64,000 nt of DNA from Tritrichomonas musculus (GCA_039105265.1 JAPFFF010000007.1:682001-746000), one strand, 5' to 3'. Positions 1-11,500 are shown, counted from the first letter of the stretch. Notes: generated from the sequence alone by a model not told the origin. A program made the numbers and translations.

Positions 1-2002
1 GATTCTTTCGTTGTGGTTGTGGTTGATCTTCTTGATCATCGTCGTTGTCAAGCATATCGAATAAATTTCCAGAACTTTGTTGCTTTGAAGGTGGTTGTGA
101 TTGTTTTTGTGGTGGTGGTTGAGCAGCGAATGGATTCTTTCGTCTTTGGTGTGGTTGTGGTTGATCTTCATCCTCTTCTTCATCTCCTTTTTGGTCTATC
201 ATATCAAATACGCCACCTGAGCCTTTTGGCTTTGGAGATGGTTTCGATTGTCTTTGTAATTGTTCGGCAAATGGATTCCTTTGTTGTTTCTTACTAACAG
301 GTTGACGAGGCTCATCATCATTGTCATCTGAGCCTGATGCAAAAGGTCTTTGATTTGATTCATTTTCATCATCTGATTGATCTTCTTTATGATTGCGCTT
401 GTGGCTCATTTGGTGTTCCTCTTCATCACTGTTAAATTTGTCATTATCCATAAGGCCAGTATCTTGTCCTTCATCGTCATCATCATTAAATACAGAATTT
501 TGAGCTTGTTGCATTTTCATGCGTCTCTTTTCTTGTTCAGAAAGATTGGCATCATTGTTCTTATGCTTATGGCCATGTTTCTCTTTTTGTGGTTTCTTTT
601 TAGGTATATATAAAAGGTTGATTCCTGCATTGAAAATAGATTTTGCTTTTTCTTTGAAATTCTCAACATTTTTCTTAATTTGAGGAGCGATGCTTTGATT
701 TTGTTTCTTCTTATGCTCTTTACGATCATGATGGCGTGGAGGTTCATCGTCAGATTCATCGTTATGATTAAAGTCATGATCGCTATCATCGTCATGATTT
801 CTTTCGATATCATTCGATTTAAGAGCTTTTTGTTGTTGATGTTTTGGTTGTGGTTGTTGTTGTTTTGGTTGTGGCTTTTGTTTTATTCCTGAAAATGGAT
901 CAAATGTGTCATTATCACTGTGATCATCGTCAGTATTATTATCATGGTGTTGTTGGAATGGATTTGCTCGGCTTTTACGAATTTGCTGTTCTCGTTCATC
1001 ATCAGAACCAGATGCATTGATTGCATTTGAATCATTGTCTTGTTCAGCAGATTGCTGGTTGAAAGGATTTTGACGTCTCTGAGGCATTGGTTGCTGTTGT
1101 TGTTGTTGTGAAGGTGGTCTTCTGTTATGTAAATGATGTTGCCTCTCTCTTTCAATGTGTTCTTCTTGAAGCTGATGTAGTTTTTCTTCTTCTTCTAAAA
1201 GCTTCATTCGTTTTTCACAAGAAAATGGATCAAAAATGCCATCAGAAACTTGGTGATTTGAAAAATCTTGAGACATAAGAGGTGCAATTGGATCGCATAA
1301 GTCATATTGGTCGCCGACAAGAGGTAATTGGTCAATCTTGAATTGATCAAGAAAATCATCAAATGGGCCATTAATAATGACACCTTGGAAATTAGAGAAG
1401 TCATCATCATAATAAGTTGACTCCTGTTGTTGAAATTGCTGATTGAATGAATTCATCTGTGGTTGAGAGAATTGTTGTTGACTAAATGAGTTTTTGTGAT
1501 CATTTTGGTTTTCAAATTGTTGGTCCTGAGGTTGTTGATAATTTTGTTCATAACTATCGCTCATCTGTTGCTGATTTTGATCTGGATTCTTCTTTCTTCT
1601 TCGCCTTCTTGGTTCATTTGGTGGTGAACGATTTGGGTCTGCCCATTTTTTCATTTCATATTTTTGTCTAATAAATCTTGTCATCCCTGAAGTATCATCA
1701 GTATTTGGTCTCTGGTAATCTTGAGGAAGGAGAGCCTCCCAATATTCGTTTGCTATCTTATTGCCAACTCTCTCCATCATTGCTGCTTCCTCTTCTTTCC
1801 AGATATCAAGATCAACAGATCTAACGAATGAGATGTGTGTCCCCAATGATCTGTGGATTCCACTGCAATTAAGGCAGATAAAGATACCTAATTTTGATGA
1901 AGCCCATTTTGGATTCTTGGCACCACAATCTGCGCAATACTGGTTTTCTGGTAACTGAAGTAGAGCCATAACGCGCTTTTGGTAATTCTCGCCTTGCATC
2001 AT
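1..2002 (-). CDS. ArfGAP with NPF/DPF-rich tail (partial, runs off left edge)
   Basis: GTPase-activating protein for Arf GTPases, acting in vesicle budding. Read on the minus strand from ATG at 2002, the frame stays open for 667 codons to the window edge, so the C-terminus is missing. Residues about 20-50 hold the ArfGAP zinc finger: C-x2-C, 16 residues, then C-x2-C (CADCGAK ... CLNC), followed by SGIHRSLG with the catalytic arginine. The domain ends near residue 130. The tail is Gln/Asn/Asp-rich and carries NPF motifs (RRQNPF, RANPF, QRNPF, RRKNPF; another is cut at the edge) and FDPF motifs. These are classic ligands of EH domains and of adaptor ear domains. Architecture resembles the SMAP/Age2 group: an N-terminal GAP with an endocytic-adaptor tail. 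GAP identity is firm; the subfamily is inference. Confidence 0.9.
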   Translation of the reverse strand, partial: MMQGENYQKRVMALLQLPENQYCADCGAKNPKWASSKLGIFICLNCSGIHRSLGTHISFVRSVDLDIWKEEEAAMMERVGNKIANEYWEALLPQDYQRPNTDDTSGMTRFIRQKYEMKKWADPNRSPPNEPRRRRRKKNPDQNQQQMSDSYEQNYQQPQDQQFENQNDHKNSFSQQQFSQPQMNSFNQQFQQQESTYYDDDFSNFQGVIINGPFDDFLDQFKIDQLPLVGDQYDLCDPIAPLMSQDFSNHQVSDGIFDPFSCEKRMKLLEEEEKLHQLQEEHIERERQHHLHNRRPPSQQQQQQPMPQRRQNPFNQQSAEQDNDSNAINASGSDDEREQQIRKSRANPFQQHHDNNTDDDHSDNDTFDPFSGIKQKPQPKQQQPQPKHQQQKALKSNDIERNHDDDSDHDFNHNDESDDEPPRHHDRKEHKKKQNQSIAPQIKKNVENFKEKAKSIFNAGINLLYIPKKKPQKEKHGHKHKNNDANLSEQEKRRMKMQQAQNSVFNDDDDEGQDTGLMDNDKFNSDEEEHQMSHKRNHKEDQSDDENESNQRPFASGSDDNDDEPRQPVSKKQQRNPFAEQLQRQSKPSPKPKGSGGVFDMIDQKGDEEEDEDQPQPHQRRKNPFAAQPPPQKQSQPPSKQQSSGNLFDMLDNDDDQEDQPQPQRKN

Positions 2003-2476
2003 TTGATGAAAAGTTATTTTGATTTCAAAAAAAACCAGGAAAACTCATAGAAATAATTGAAATCAATTTTTTATTTTAGATTTATAGAGAAAAATTATAG
2101 AATAAATATTAATAATATTATAATTTCAAATTTATTAATCATAAAATATTTGAAATATAAAATATTTTTTTTTGTTTATTTTACAAATGCCCCTAAAAAT
2201 TAAAAATAAAAAATTTTTATATATTCAAATTTGTGAATTTTCATTTAAAAATATTTTTCTTTATTTACAAAAAGTTAAATATACTTTGATTTGTATCAAT
2301 TTTTGAATATCGATTGAAAGCATATTTTAAAACTGTGAATGAAACATGTTTTTTATTATTTAATTCGTTTCTAATATCAATTTATAATCAATTATTTGGC
2401 AATGCTTCAATATTGCAAAAAATTGTAGAAAATTGTTTGAACTCACTTTTTTAATTTTTTTGTCTCATCTATTTCC
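2003..2476. other. AT-rich divergent intergenic spacer
   Basis: Spacer between the divergent ArfGAP and Mo25 genes. It is very AT-rich with no coding signal. Both promoters must lie here. TCATCTATTTCC directly before the Mo25 ATG resembles the trichomonad initiator (TCA followed by pyrimidine/AT bases), but this is weak. Confidence 0.4.
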
Positions 2477-3451
2477 ATGAAAAAAAGTGCAAAAAATTGT
2501 ATTGAAAAGCTAAATGTAGAGCTTAAAGCATATCCAAATACGAACAAAGAGCAAGAATCAAAATTAACCAACGATATTATTAACAATATTTCTATTTTGA
2601 CTGGATTTATCAATACAACAAATTATAAAAAGTTAAAAGAGGTTGAAAAAGTAAATGAATTGATTTATAAAGATTTGACTGTCAGCTTGATGATTAAATT
2701 AATGCCAGTTTGCAATCAAGTTATCTTAAATTCAATATCGGGTCTTCTACAAACAACTATTTTAAAATTTCCTGATAATTCGCTACCATCGCATTTTATG
2801 AGGCAAACAAATGATTTAAATTCATTATTTTTGATGTTCGATAATATTGCTGTCGGAAGTACAGCGCATATAATTTTTCGAGCATGTCTAATTAGAAATA
2901 GAAGCTTTGCAGAATTTATATTAAAAAACAATTATGCGATTTGGTTTTTTCAATATCTTGTTGACGATAATTTTGATAAAATTGGTCCAGCATTTGCAAG
3001 TTTTGATATTATTTTAAATACTTATGTTGATCTTTCTGTAGAGCATATTTCATCAAATTGGACTCTATACCTTCTTCAATTTAAAATTCTTCTTCATTCA
3101 AATAGTTATATTATATTATCTTACTTTCTTAATATTTTATACAAATTTTTAAATTGTCGTGAATGTAAAAATTTGATGATGAAGTTTATTGATGATCCAG
3201 AAAACCTAGTTATCATAATGAATCTGCTAAAAAGTCCAAAAAGAAGACTATCTGTCGGTTCATATAACATATTTAAATTATTTGCGATGAATGCAAGACG
3301 TTCAAAATACACACTTTCTGTTCTGAAAGAAAATAAGGACACATTATTACAACTTCTCACAAATTACACTGTTCCTGATGTTCCAACTAATCAAGAAGTT
3401 ATTGATGATGAACATGAGCAGCTATTGAACGAAATCATGAATATTAAATGA
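2477..3451 (+). CDS. Mo25/CAB39-like scaffold protein
   Basis: Mo25 is an armadillo/HEAT-like helical scaffold that activates STE20/GCK-family kinases (with STRAD and LKB1 in animals, in the MOR/NDR pathway in fungi). The 324-residue product is close to the family's usual 335-345. The C-terminal half follows the family closely: a stretch corresponding to FATFKDLL (here FASFDIIL), then LLHSNSYI, then ENLVIIMNLLKS matching PENLKLMMNLL, then FKLFAMNA matching FKVFVANP. The start is the first ATG after a T-rich leader. Helices cover the whole chain, with no signal peptide or membrane segment. Partner kinases are not encoded nearby. Confidence 0.88.
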   Translation: MKKSAKNCIEKLNVELKAYPNTNKEQESKLTNDIINNISILTGFINTTNYKKLKEVEKVNELIYKDLTVSLMIKLMPVCNQVILNSISGLLQTTILKFPDNSLPSHFMRQTNDLNSLFLMFDNIAVGSTAHIIFRACLIRNRSFAEFILKNNYAIWFFQYLVDDNFDKIGPAFASFDIILNTYVDLSVEHISSNWTLYLLQFKILLHSNSYIILSYFLNILYKFLNCRECKNLMMKFIDDPENLVIIMNLLKSPKRRLSVGSYNIFKLFAMNARRSKYTLSVLKENKDTLLQLLTNYTVPDVPTNQEVIDDEHEQLLNEIMNIK

Positions 3452-3855
3452 AGAATTTGATTGATGATTTTATAACATTTGAAAATATAATGCGGGTTAT
3501 TTATTTTAAAAATATATGATTTTTGTTAGCAATAGTAAATGATTATAATTAATAATAAATATTATTAATGTTTTAAATTAGAATAAATTTTTAAGGGTGT
3601 ACTGTTGTAAAATATATAAACTTTTCAAAATACCAAATACTCATTGAAATTAAATTCAGTTAAGAAGGTTCAAAAATGTGTAAATTACCCAAAAAATAGA
3701 AAACTTTCGTACGTTAAAAGCAGTTTATTTTGTAATAATTTACTCCTACAGTTCTTCAAAACTATTTTCAGAAAGAATTATCGATTAATTATTATTCATC
3801 AATTATATCTTATCTGTTATTATTCATTAAAATTATTCATAATACTAAAGAAAAA
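3452..3855. other. AT-rich spacer without recognisable gene
   Basis: Downstream flank of the Mo25 gene. There are only short, poorly coding ORFs. Nothing recognised before the transposase-like remnant that begins near 3856. Confidence 0.4.
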
Positions 3856-4250
3856 CTAGGAGAGTATGTGGCTGCTATTGAAGTTATGTCTGGAGGAAAA
3901 GCTGAAGATTGTATTGCTTCAATACCGAAACACAGCACAGCTCAAGGCTTTCAAAAAAAAAGTTTATAGCATCTCTCAGATATCATGGCGATGATATGAT
4001 ACGTCATTTAATAGTTGTCCCCTGTCTTTGTCACAGGGTAAACAACTCATATTAATTTGGAATTCAACATGATCCTAATTATTCTGCTTTGATTGAATGA
4101 ATGAGAAAAAATGCAACAATTTTAAAAGAATCAGATTCGGCTTACAATAACTGCCCAACTTTTATAGACACACGGTAGATATATGATTATGATATATTGA
4201 TATATTTGGGGGAAAAAACGTTACAATCTTTATCTATAATAAATTGAGCA
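3856..4250 (+). pseudogene. Decayed hAT-like transposase fragment
   Basis: Conceptual translation reads LGEYVAAIEVMSGGKAEDC in one frame, hits an A-run at 3953-3961, and continues in another frame with IVVPCLCHRVNNSY and, about 45 codons later, a TR-stop-IYDYDIL segment. The PC-x2-H-x2-N block and a following TRW-x-Y-x-x-L block recall the core of hAT transposases, where C/H and TRW motifs are conserved. The Trp of TRW would be the TAG at 4176-4178 (TGG to TAG). Further in-frame stops are TAA at 4053 and TGA at 4098. At least one frameshift and three stops make it non-functional. No coherent C-terminal dimerisation region was followed. Family assignment is by eye and moderate. Confidence 0.45.
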
Positions 4251-4907
4251 AATTTTATATAAAAAGTTGGGCCAAAAAACATCATTAGTTTTGTATCAAA
4301 CATGGCTGTGTAATCCTTCACTCTGTTTATTATATATCTTCACAAGTATAACAAGCAGTGTTAATAATAAATATTGACGAATTCTAGGAGATAAATGAGT
4401 GTTGAGAAGTGCTTTATTCTATAGTACAGTAATAAATATACGCACAAATGATGTACATCATTTTATTTCTAGAAGGTTCAAAGAATTTATAAATGAGAAC
4501 AATGCTGTGGAATATCCATCTCTTATTTTGCCAATTGAGCTATAATCTGATATAATTTGGACCAAGATCCAATATTTGTTTTATTTTTTGTGCATTTATG
4601 GAAGAACTACCTTTGAAAGGATTCATTTCGATTTGATTAAATAAAAGACTTGTACTGTAATTCTTCCATAAATGTAATTGATCACTGATCCAAATGCTTT
4701 TAGATGTTCGAAAAAACTGAAACAATTTCTAATGCATGCCTTGATGGTAATGTTTCATAAATTTGTTATATTGAGAATCAAAAGATGTTTGATAAAAGAT
4801 GTCACTTTCACTAGAAGTCTAACGAATTTCAAATATACTATTTTCGAATTATTGAAGAATTATATTAATATTATTAATATAAATGGTTTAAATTAATGAA
4901 TATAATT

Positions 4908-5789
4908 CAAGTCGTCTAACAGCGAATAATATTAATATTTGTAATAGTCTGGAATCACAATGATTCCAAGACTACACCAAGTGATTCAAGACATCTCCAA
5001 GTGATTTGTAATATAAATGGTTTAAATTAATGAATTATTTGTAACAGTCTGGAATCACTTGGTGTCGTCTTGGAATATAAATGGTTTTAATTAATGAATA
5101 TAACTCGCTGATAGAGATGAACTTTATTACAATTTTCCGTTTGTTAATTAGAAATTTGATAAACTTTTCATTGAAATAGAAGAATATGATCCAAATATCA
5201 CTCATCCTAATTTAAAAAAAGGAACTATTCTCACTTCCAAAGACTTAAATGATCCAGAAACATGAATTGATATCAATCATCCAATATATATAATGAAATT
5301 TCCTTACAATGATTCATTGATTGATCCAACTACATTTATTTTGTTTTTAGCATCATTCAATTATCCTCTTTTTGATTTTACTGTCAAAACTAACTGTAGA
5401 AAAACGAAAAATAGGCGTTTGTTAAATTGCAAACTAAATATAATTGGATTTTATTCAAATGGTTCATGTTAAAAATTATTCAAAATTTATTTTGATTCAA
5501 CTGGGAACGACTTTTTTATCCAGATTAAAAGCACCTCCGAAAATGCCAAATGTCAGTTAATATCTGTTAAGAAAAATGTTAGAACCGTGCCTGCATATTT
5601 ATTTTCGAAAGAATTTACATTCGATTATACCTCTAACAATCCATATAACTTATGTTATCCGCTTGACGCCTTTCATAAAATGACCAAGATTTTCAAAGGA
5701 AAAAATGATGATGATTATGTTAACCAATATACCTCTCTTTTATTTTTCAGAATTGCACCGTTTCATCCAAAAAACTGTTAGACGACTTG
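4908..5789. mobile_element. Candidate 882-bp element with 15-bp perfect terminal inverted repeats
   Basis: CAAGTCGTCTAACAG at 4908-4922 is the exact reverse complement of CTGTTAGACGACTTG at 5775-5789. Inside the left end lie nested palindromes: 4965-4992 pairs with 5047-5074 at 26 of 28 positions, and 4946-4973 is itself a near-palindrome around TGGAATCA/TGATTCCA. The interior carries a broken 210-codon frame (5152-5781) whose stop codon overlaps the right repeat. No clear target-site duplication is visible next to the ends, so the boundaries and class remain inferred. Confidence 0.45.
5152..5781 (+). pseudogene. Broken ORF inside the candidate element, function unknown
   Basis: One frame runs 210 codons with coding-like composition but lacks an initiating ATG and has two internal stops, TGA at 5263-5265 and TAA at 5470-5472. 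The reading passes through IEEYDPNITHPNLKKG, MKFPYNDSLIDPTTF and a C-terminal part FSKEFTFDYTSNNPYN. The family is not recognised. Upstream the same frame is closed by TAG at about 5149. The final TAG lies in the right terminal inverted repeat, so the ORF probably belongs to the element. Confidence 0.5.
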
Positions 5790-5877
5790 CCCATTTTTAT
5801 GTGGATGGAGATGAATTATAAATGGCTTTAATTAATGAATAATTGGGCAGAGCAAATAAATGAAAACATTCTTCATT

Positions 5878-6207
5878 TCATCTGTCATTTCTTTTATCTT
5901 TTTTTTTTTTTTTTAATGAAAATGCACATGAAAAGGCATCGACACATAAGACACAAGTAATTCTTATTTGTCGATTTTCCAATGTCAATGAAGGCCTCTT
6001 ACTGCCATTGGAGTTTAGTTTTTCATTGAAAGGGAGTGATAGATTACAATCAGGAACAAATTGTTCATTGGAAAGAGGTTTATTGCAATTAGAGTTGAGT
6101 CTTTCGTTGAATGGAGGTGGCTGATTGCAGTTGGAGTTGAGATATTCATTGAAAGGCGGTGAATCTGATTGTTCCGAAGGCAATTTTCGTTTTCCTTCCT
6201 CAAACAT
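5878..6207 (-). CDS. Small repeat-containing hypothetical protein
   Basis: A 109-residue frame from ATG at 6207. It carries three to four imperfect 14-residue repeats of the form PPFNE-x-LNSNCN-x-P, encoded at about 6012-6163, followed by a Lys-rich end encoded by a T-run. No family recognised. It lies divergent to the ankyrin gene, in a decayed neighbourhood, so it may be a degenerate or non-coding repeat array rather than an expressed gene. Confidence 0.3.
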   Translation of the reverse strand: MFEEGKRKLPSEQSDSPPFNEYLNSNCNQPPPFNERLNSNCNKPLSNEQFVPDCNLSLPFNEKLNSNGSKRPSLTLENRQIRITCVLCVDAFSCAFSLKKKKKDKRNDR

Positions 6208-6505
6208 GCTACAACATTCTGTAACTTTTCGAAACTTTAATGTTCATCATAAAAAAAGCGTTTTTATTCAATCAGAAATAAAGTTGTCCATTATTGTTGA
6301 ACTACTTATCCAAACATATGAATGAGTTCATTGAATAACTATTTCTCATTGAAAAAAAAAACAAGCAAGATTGTAAAATATTCTTTGACTTTTTTCATAT
6401 TCGTTATTTTCGAATTTCAATTAAAAATCATAATAGTTAACAAAAAAAAAATACTTAACAATAAAAAAACGTTCTTTTAATTAAGTTTATAAAGAATGTA
6501 CAAAT
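6208..6505. other. Leader region of the ankyrin gene
   Basis: AT-rich with several A-runs. No coding signal. The ankyrin promoter is presumed here. Confidence 0.3.
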
Positions 6506-8254
6506 ATGGAAAAAGCTATGATCCATAAAAAAGAACTTAAACAGTTTATTGAAGAAAGAAAAAATGAAATGATAACAATTAAAGAACTTCAAGAAGTTTG
6601 TATTCAAATGGGAAATAATATGTCTGCTGAAGTAGTAATAGACTTTATTAAAAAGAGCCGTTTTTTAATTTCAAATTGCAGTAAACGAGCATTTCGTCAA
6701 CTTTTATTTACAATTGATTCATTATTCACGTTTCGAAGAGTTTCATTTTGTGATGTTGAATTTCTGTTGAAAATGGACGAAGTCAAAGAAAAAATCAAAC
6801 AATATTTTACACCAAATGAATTGATTTTTGTTTTTGAACAGAAAAGGATACTCCTATTATTATTAGATGAGAATTTAATAACTGTTGATAGTTTGATTGA
6901 AGAGGTTTGTTCAGGTGAAAGCTTTTTTTTCTATTTTTTCCCCGAGATTAAAGAAAGAAACTTTGAAGAGTTTTCATCAAAAATTCATGGAAAGTTTTCT
7001 CATTTATTACCTCTCCCAGATGTAACAAAACATGATGAACTTCGAAGGATCAACGAAAATGAGAACGAAATTACAAAGTTTATCAGGAACAATGACGTTG
7101 AAAAATTTCGAGAATATATTTCTTTATCAAATAAAGATGTCAATGATTTCATATCGTATAGTATGTATGATAGAAATGACTTTGTTAATAATTCAGATAT
7201 TCGACCTAGACTGATCGAATATGCTGCTTTTTATTCATCAAACGATATTTTCCGATTTTTAGTTTCAAATGGCGCTGAAATCACTCTAAACTTAATCCAA
7301 TATGCTATTGCTGGAGGAAACATCGAAATCATTCAATTTCTCGAAGAGAGAAAGATTGAAATCGATGAAAATGCGCTAAGAGTTGCAGTTCAATTTCATC
7401 GCAATGATATAGTTGAATACTTAAGAGATAATTATGGGAAATCATTTACAATTTCGATACTTCAGCAATCAATTTTAGCCTTTAATTATGAATATTTTTT
7501 TGAATTATTAGAATTATTTAAATATGATTTGAATGAAAAAATAAATGGAGATCCATTGATCATAGATGCAGTTAATCGAGGATATTCAGAAATTATCGAA
7601 ATTCTTTCAGTTTACCCAGAATCATTGGATGAAAATAGCTATTCAATTGATTTTGATTTGAGCGATTTTGATGGATTCACAGCTTTACAAATGGCAATAT
7701 TAAACGATAGACTTGATTTAGTTGAATACATTCTACAATTTCCAAATAATACAAATAATTTAAGTCGGTCTTTTGCCTTTTCTGCATCACGATTTAAGAG
7801 AGAAGAAATTTTGAATATTTTGATCAAAATTCCCGAAATTAATGTTAACATGTATTATCCAAAAAATGGTGTTAATCCATTGCTTTGTGCTATTATGAAT
7901 AATGATGTCGATGTTATTAAAATACTGGTTTGCGATGAGAGAGTGAATTTAAATGCTATTTTTTTAACTTCTGATAATTATGGTGATACTGGATTGATTT
8001 ATTCAATTGCAAACAATTATAGTGAAATTGCAAAATTACTTTTGAATTCAAATAGAGTGGATATTAACCAGGCGGATCAAAAGGGAAATACAGCACTCCA
8101 TGTAGCCATTAAGCACCAAAATTTAGATATTGTTAAATTACTACTGAAACAATCAACATTAAATAAATCAATTAAAAATAAGAGAAAATTAACTGCTTAT
8201 AAATTAGCTGTTAAAAATAATTTTCCTCAAAATATACTAAACCAACTCAAATAG
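6506..8254 (+). CDS. Ankyrin-repeat protein of the trichomonad DUF3447-type family
   Basis: The 582-residue product has a helical N-terminal region of about 190 residues (including FPEIKERNFEEF and ISNCSKRAFRQLLF stretches) followed by ankyrin repeats to the end. DUF3447-like blocks such as LIEYAAFYSSNDIFRFLVSNGA and IQYAIAGGNIEIIQFLEE lie in the middle. The last repeats are canonical: GFTALQMAILNDRLDLVEYI, then GNTALHVAIKHQNLDIVKLLL. Such proteins form one of the largest gene families in Trichomonas vaginalis and relatives. They are presumed protein-interaction modules; the ligand cannot be told. No signal peptide or membrane segment. The start is the first ATG, shortly after upstream stops. 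Confidence 0.85.
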   Translation: MEKAMIHKKELKQFIEERKNEMITIKELQEVCIQMGNNMSAEVVIDFIKKSRFLISNCSKRAFRQLLFTIDSLFTFRRVSFCDVEFLLKMDEVKEKIKQYFTPNELIFVFEQKRILLLLLDENLITVDSLIEEVCSGESFFFYFFPEIKERNFEEFSSKIHGKFSHLLPLPDVTKHDELRRINENENEITKFIRNNDVEKFREYISLSNKDVNDFISYSMYDRNDFVNNSDIRPRLIEYAAFYSSNDIFRFLVSNGAEITLNLIQYAIAGGNIEIIQFLEERKIEIDENALRVAVQFHRNDIVEYLRDNYGKSFTISILQQSILAFNYEYFFELLELFKYDLNEKINGDPLIIDAVNRGYSEIIEILSVYPESLDENSYSIDFDLSDFDGFTALQMAILNDRLDLVEYILQFPNNTNNLSRSFAFSASRFKREEILNILIKIPEINVNMYYPKNGVNPLLCAIMNNDVDVIKILVCDERVNLNAIFLTSDNYGDTGLIYSIANNYSEIAKLLLNSNRVDINQADQKGNTALHVAIKHQNLDIVKLLLKQSTLNKSIKNKRKLTAYKLAVKNNFPQNILNQLK

Positions 8255-8544
8255 TTTTTGATAATTAATTTATATATTATAAAAATTTTACCCTTATACT
8301 TACATAGATGTACAATCTGATATCATAAATTCTTTTTGGGTGGAATTTTTTCTAAATAGGCAACTTGAATATATTTAGTCATTTAATCAATTCCGAATTG
8401 ATATTATGAAATATATTTCAAATTTGTTTTTTTAGTATAAAAAACATATCAAATCTTAAAAATTTATGCTTTCTATTGATATATTAATAAAAATATATTT
8501 ATATGTCATAACTTTTTCAAAAGAATAAAAATCAACACAACAAT

Positions 8545-11500
8545 ATGTCTCTGATCGGAATTCATGAATCAAGTCAAGGATCATTAATAATTTCGATCAG
8601 AGCCAAGGAATATATCAAAAATAATGAGGAATCTTCAATTGATATTGGTTTAGGTCCTGATGATATTGTTACACTTCAAAAAAAATTAGAGAAGAAAAAC
8701 GACAAAGGAAATAAAATTAAAGGACAAGATCAAAATAAAAATGGAAGATCATTATCAAATGAAAAACCCACAAAACCTTATTTTGATTTTAATATTATTA
8801 AAAAAATACCAACAGGCAACAAAAAAGAAGAAAAAGAAGAAGAAGATGATCAAAATATAAATGAAAGATTGCTTTTACTTAATAATAACAACAAACTTTA
8901 TTCTCATTCCCCTGGCGGATTTAATTTGAATTCGCAAGCTGCTTTTCCAGCATATTTTAGTGAATTACTTCGTCGATCGACACGTACACAAAAAAAGACA
9001 TTTTGGCATGCATTATTTCGCCCACGGACAAACAGTTGTAACAATCATTTATTTCGTAGCAGCAATGGACTAACAAATACATACAATACAAGTTATGATG
9101 ATAGCTTTGTATCAAAAGGATGCTATTATTCATACAACATATTTACCCATAAAGATGTTATTGTAACTGTTGATAATCCTGGAGGATGTAAAACAATGAT
9201 GGTTAACGAAAAAGGTGAATTTGAAAATAATTTGACAAATGACGATTGGAGGCAAGTTTGCTTATCAAGCAAACTCCGTTTTTATCGTTGTTCTCAACCA
9301 CTTTTGGCATCCTTTATGTTTTCAAAGCCAGTAATGACGGTTTGTTACTATGTATATGAAGTTCCATATATGAACAGCGATGATTTTGAATATTGTATGG
9401 AAAATTATGCGCACGATCCATTTTCATCTAATGATGATTTTGAAATGTCAATAGCCATGTCACTCATAGTAAATTGCGATTTAAAATATGCGTTAAAATT
9501 CATTGAAAAATATGATAGCAAATTTCCACGTGTTCTTCTTCATATTATTAAGCATGTTGCACCTTCGTCTCGTTTTTGCAAAATGCTTATTCCAGTACTT
9601 TCCAATCATATGATGACGTTTAGCGATGATATTGAAGTTGCTGTAATTTTTTTTGACATCGCTTTGATAAATATGAGGATTGACATTTGCATGTCACTTT
9701 TAGTACCATTATTAAAAGGATCAATATGGGCAAACCCACAGTGCGGTGTTTCACTAGCCAAATTCAGTATAAAAAACAACCAGTTTGAAGAAGCTCTTGA
9801 ATTTCTTAATATAGCTTGTGTAGTAAATGCCAAAAAGCAAAAGAAATTTGGGTTTTCCAATCTAAGCGAGGTAAACGAATTTATACAAAGGCTTCCTCGA
9901 TCAAGATCATTATCTTCATCGAACAAACAATTGCAAAACATTCCAAGTTTCTTTCGCTCAACATCAATGACATTATCTGTAAGAAAAAATGTAAATACTG
10001 AAAAGAGTCATCTTCACACAGTAAATAATAATCATATTAATAGTAGTAATGAATATGAGTATGAGATTGATAACGATAATTATAATGATGATGGATCAAA
10101 TTTAGGACTAGTTTTTGAAAATAATAACGATTATTATTATAAATCACTTTCGAGCTCTCAGAGCTCAAGATTTAGTTCACCACATAATTCAAGGAAAAAC
10201 TCAACTTTAGAAGATAAAAATTCTAATAATTTATTTGAAGATGATTACGAATCATTTTCTAGTTCAAAACCAAGTTCAAGATTGAATTCACCACGTAGTC
10301 AAAGGAAAAATTCTTATACTGAAGGAAAAAATAAGTCGAATATGACTGTAAACGACGAAAATGAAATATTTCCAACTTCAAAGTTAAATTCAGCACATCT
10401 TTCAAGAAAAAATTCATATGTTGAAGATAATTTTGGAAGGTTTTGCTATAACAATGATTTTGATAACGAATCATTTTCAAGTTCGAGACCAAGTTCAAGA
10501 CTAAGCTCAGGCCATAGTTCAAGAAAGAATTCATCCATAGAAGATACAAATATAAATAATCAAAAACCCAATTTTATTAATTCGAATAATAATGGATTTT
10601 CCAGTTTTTATTTTGGATGTGCACAAGAAATGACTTCTCCAAGAAACTCTCTTGAATACGGACCATCTCTAAGTTCTTGCATTCTTCTTGACAATGTTTT
10701 AACCTCTATAAAAAGTCAAATTTTATTCACATTAAGTGAATTCATTGATAAATTAGGTGAGGCTGAATTTGATGAAAAGAGAAATGAATTCATTAATGAA
10801 CGACCAATTGCTGATGAAGAAGAAATGCTTTTTGATGATGAAAGCGAGATTTTCACAAGTTATTTTTGCTCACCTGAAAATGATTTTATTGAAGAAGAAG
10901 AAGAATTTATTTCAACACAAGATAATGAAAAATTTAATGAAACCTATAATAATTCTGATGCCGCTGATACAGATAATTACGATTATGCAAATAGTAACAT
11001 TAATGATGAAAATAATTTTAATTATGTCGAAAATACCAAATATTCACCAATAATCAATAAAGAAGTTAGGTTTGACAATAATGACTCTGATGATACAACA
11101 AATAAAACAGATAAAGATAATGATGATGATATACCAAATATCCAACTATCTCAGCTTCGTGATAAAGAAGGAGATGCCAATACAAATTCGATATGTATTC
11201 CAAAATTTCGCCATTCAGCTATAGTCAAAGAGAATTCGAACAATACTTCTAATGTGAAAATTCAAACGAATAAAGCAAACAGCCATATTAATTTTAAAAT
11301 AAACAATGGCAATAATTCAAATCAAAATTCACGAAGTATTAAAACTAAAATAGATTTACTTTCACCAAATGCTCTTTTTGATCCTGGAATTGAGGCTCCA
11401 TTTGAAACAATTTCCTCTCTTCCAATTGAAATTGTTCACTCAATGCCAGCTTCCAACTTTTTCTTAGATTGTCTCTCCGAAATAAAGAAAAGTTATGCAG

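Larger units (their letters stand above)
4877..5843. repeat. Four copies of a 24-bp AT-rich direct repeat
   Basis: The motif ATAAATGGTTTAAATTAATG followed by AAT(A/T) occurs near 4879-4902, 5012-5036 and 5077-5100 and, with C for T at one place, at 5818-5841. Copies 1 and 4 lie just outside the terminal repeats of the candidate element 4908-5789 and copies 2 and 3 inside its left part. It may be a duplicated remnant of flanking sequence or a piece of the element itself. Confidence 0.6.

Noticed and set aside
5587-5781. Independent 64-codon gene
   Set aside because: The frame begins at GTG and continues upstream through two stops as one degraded 210-codon ORF, so it is part of the pseudogene.
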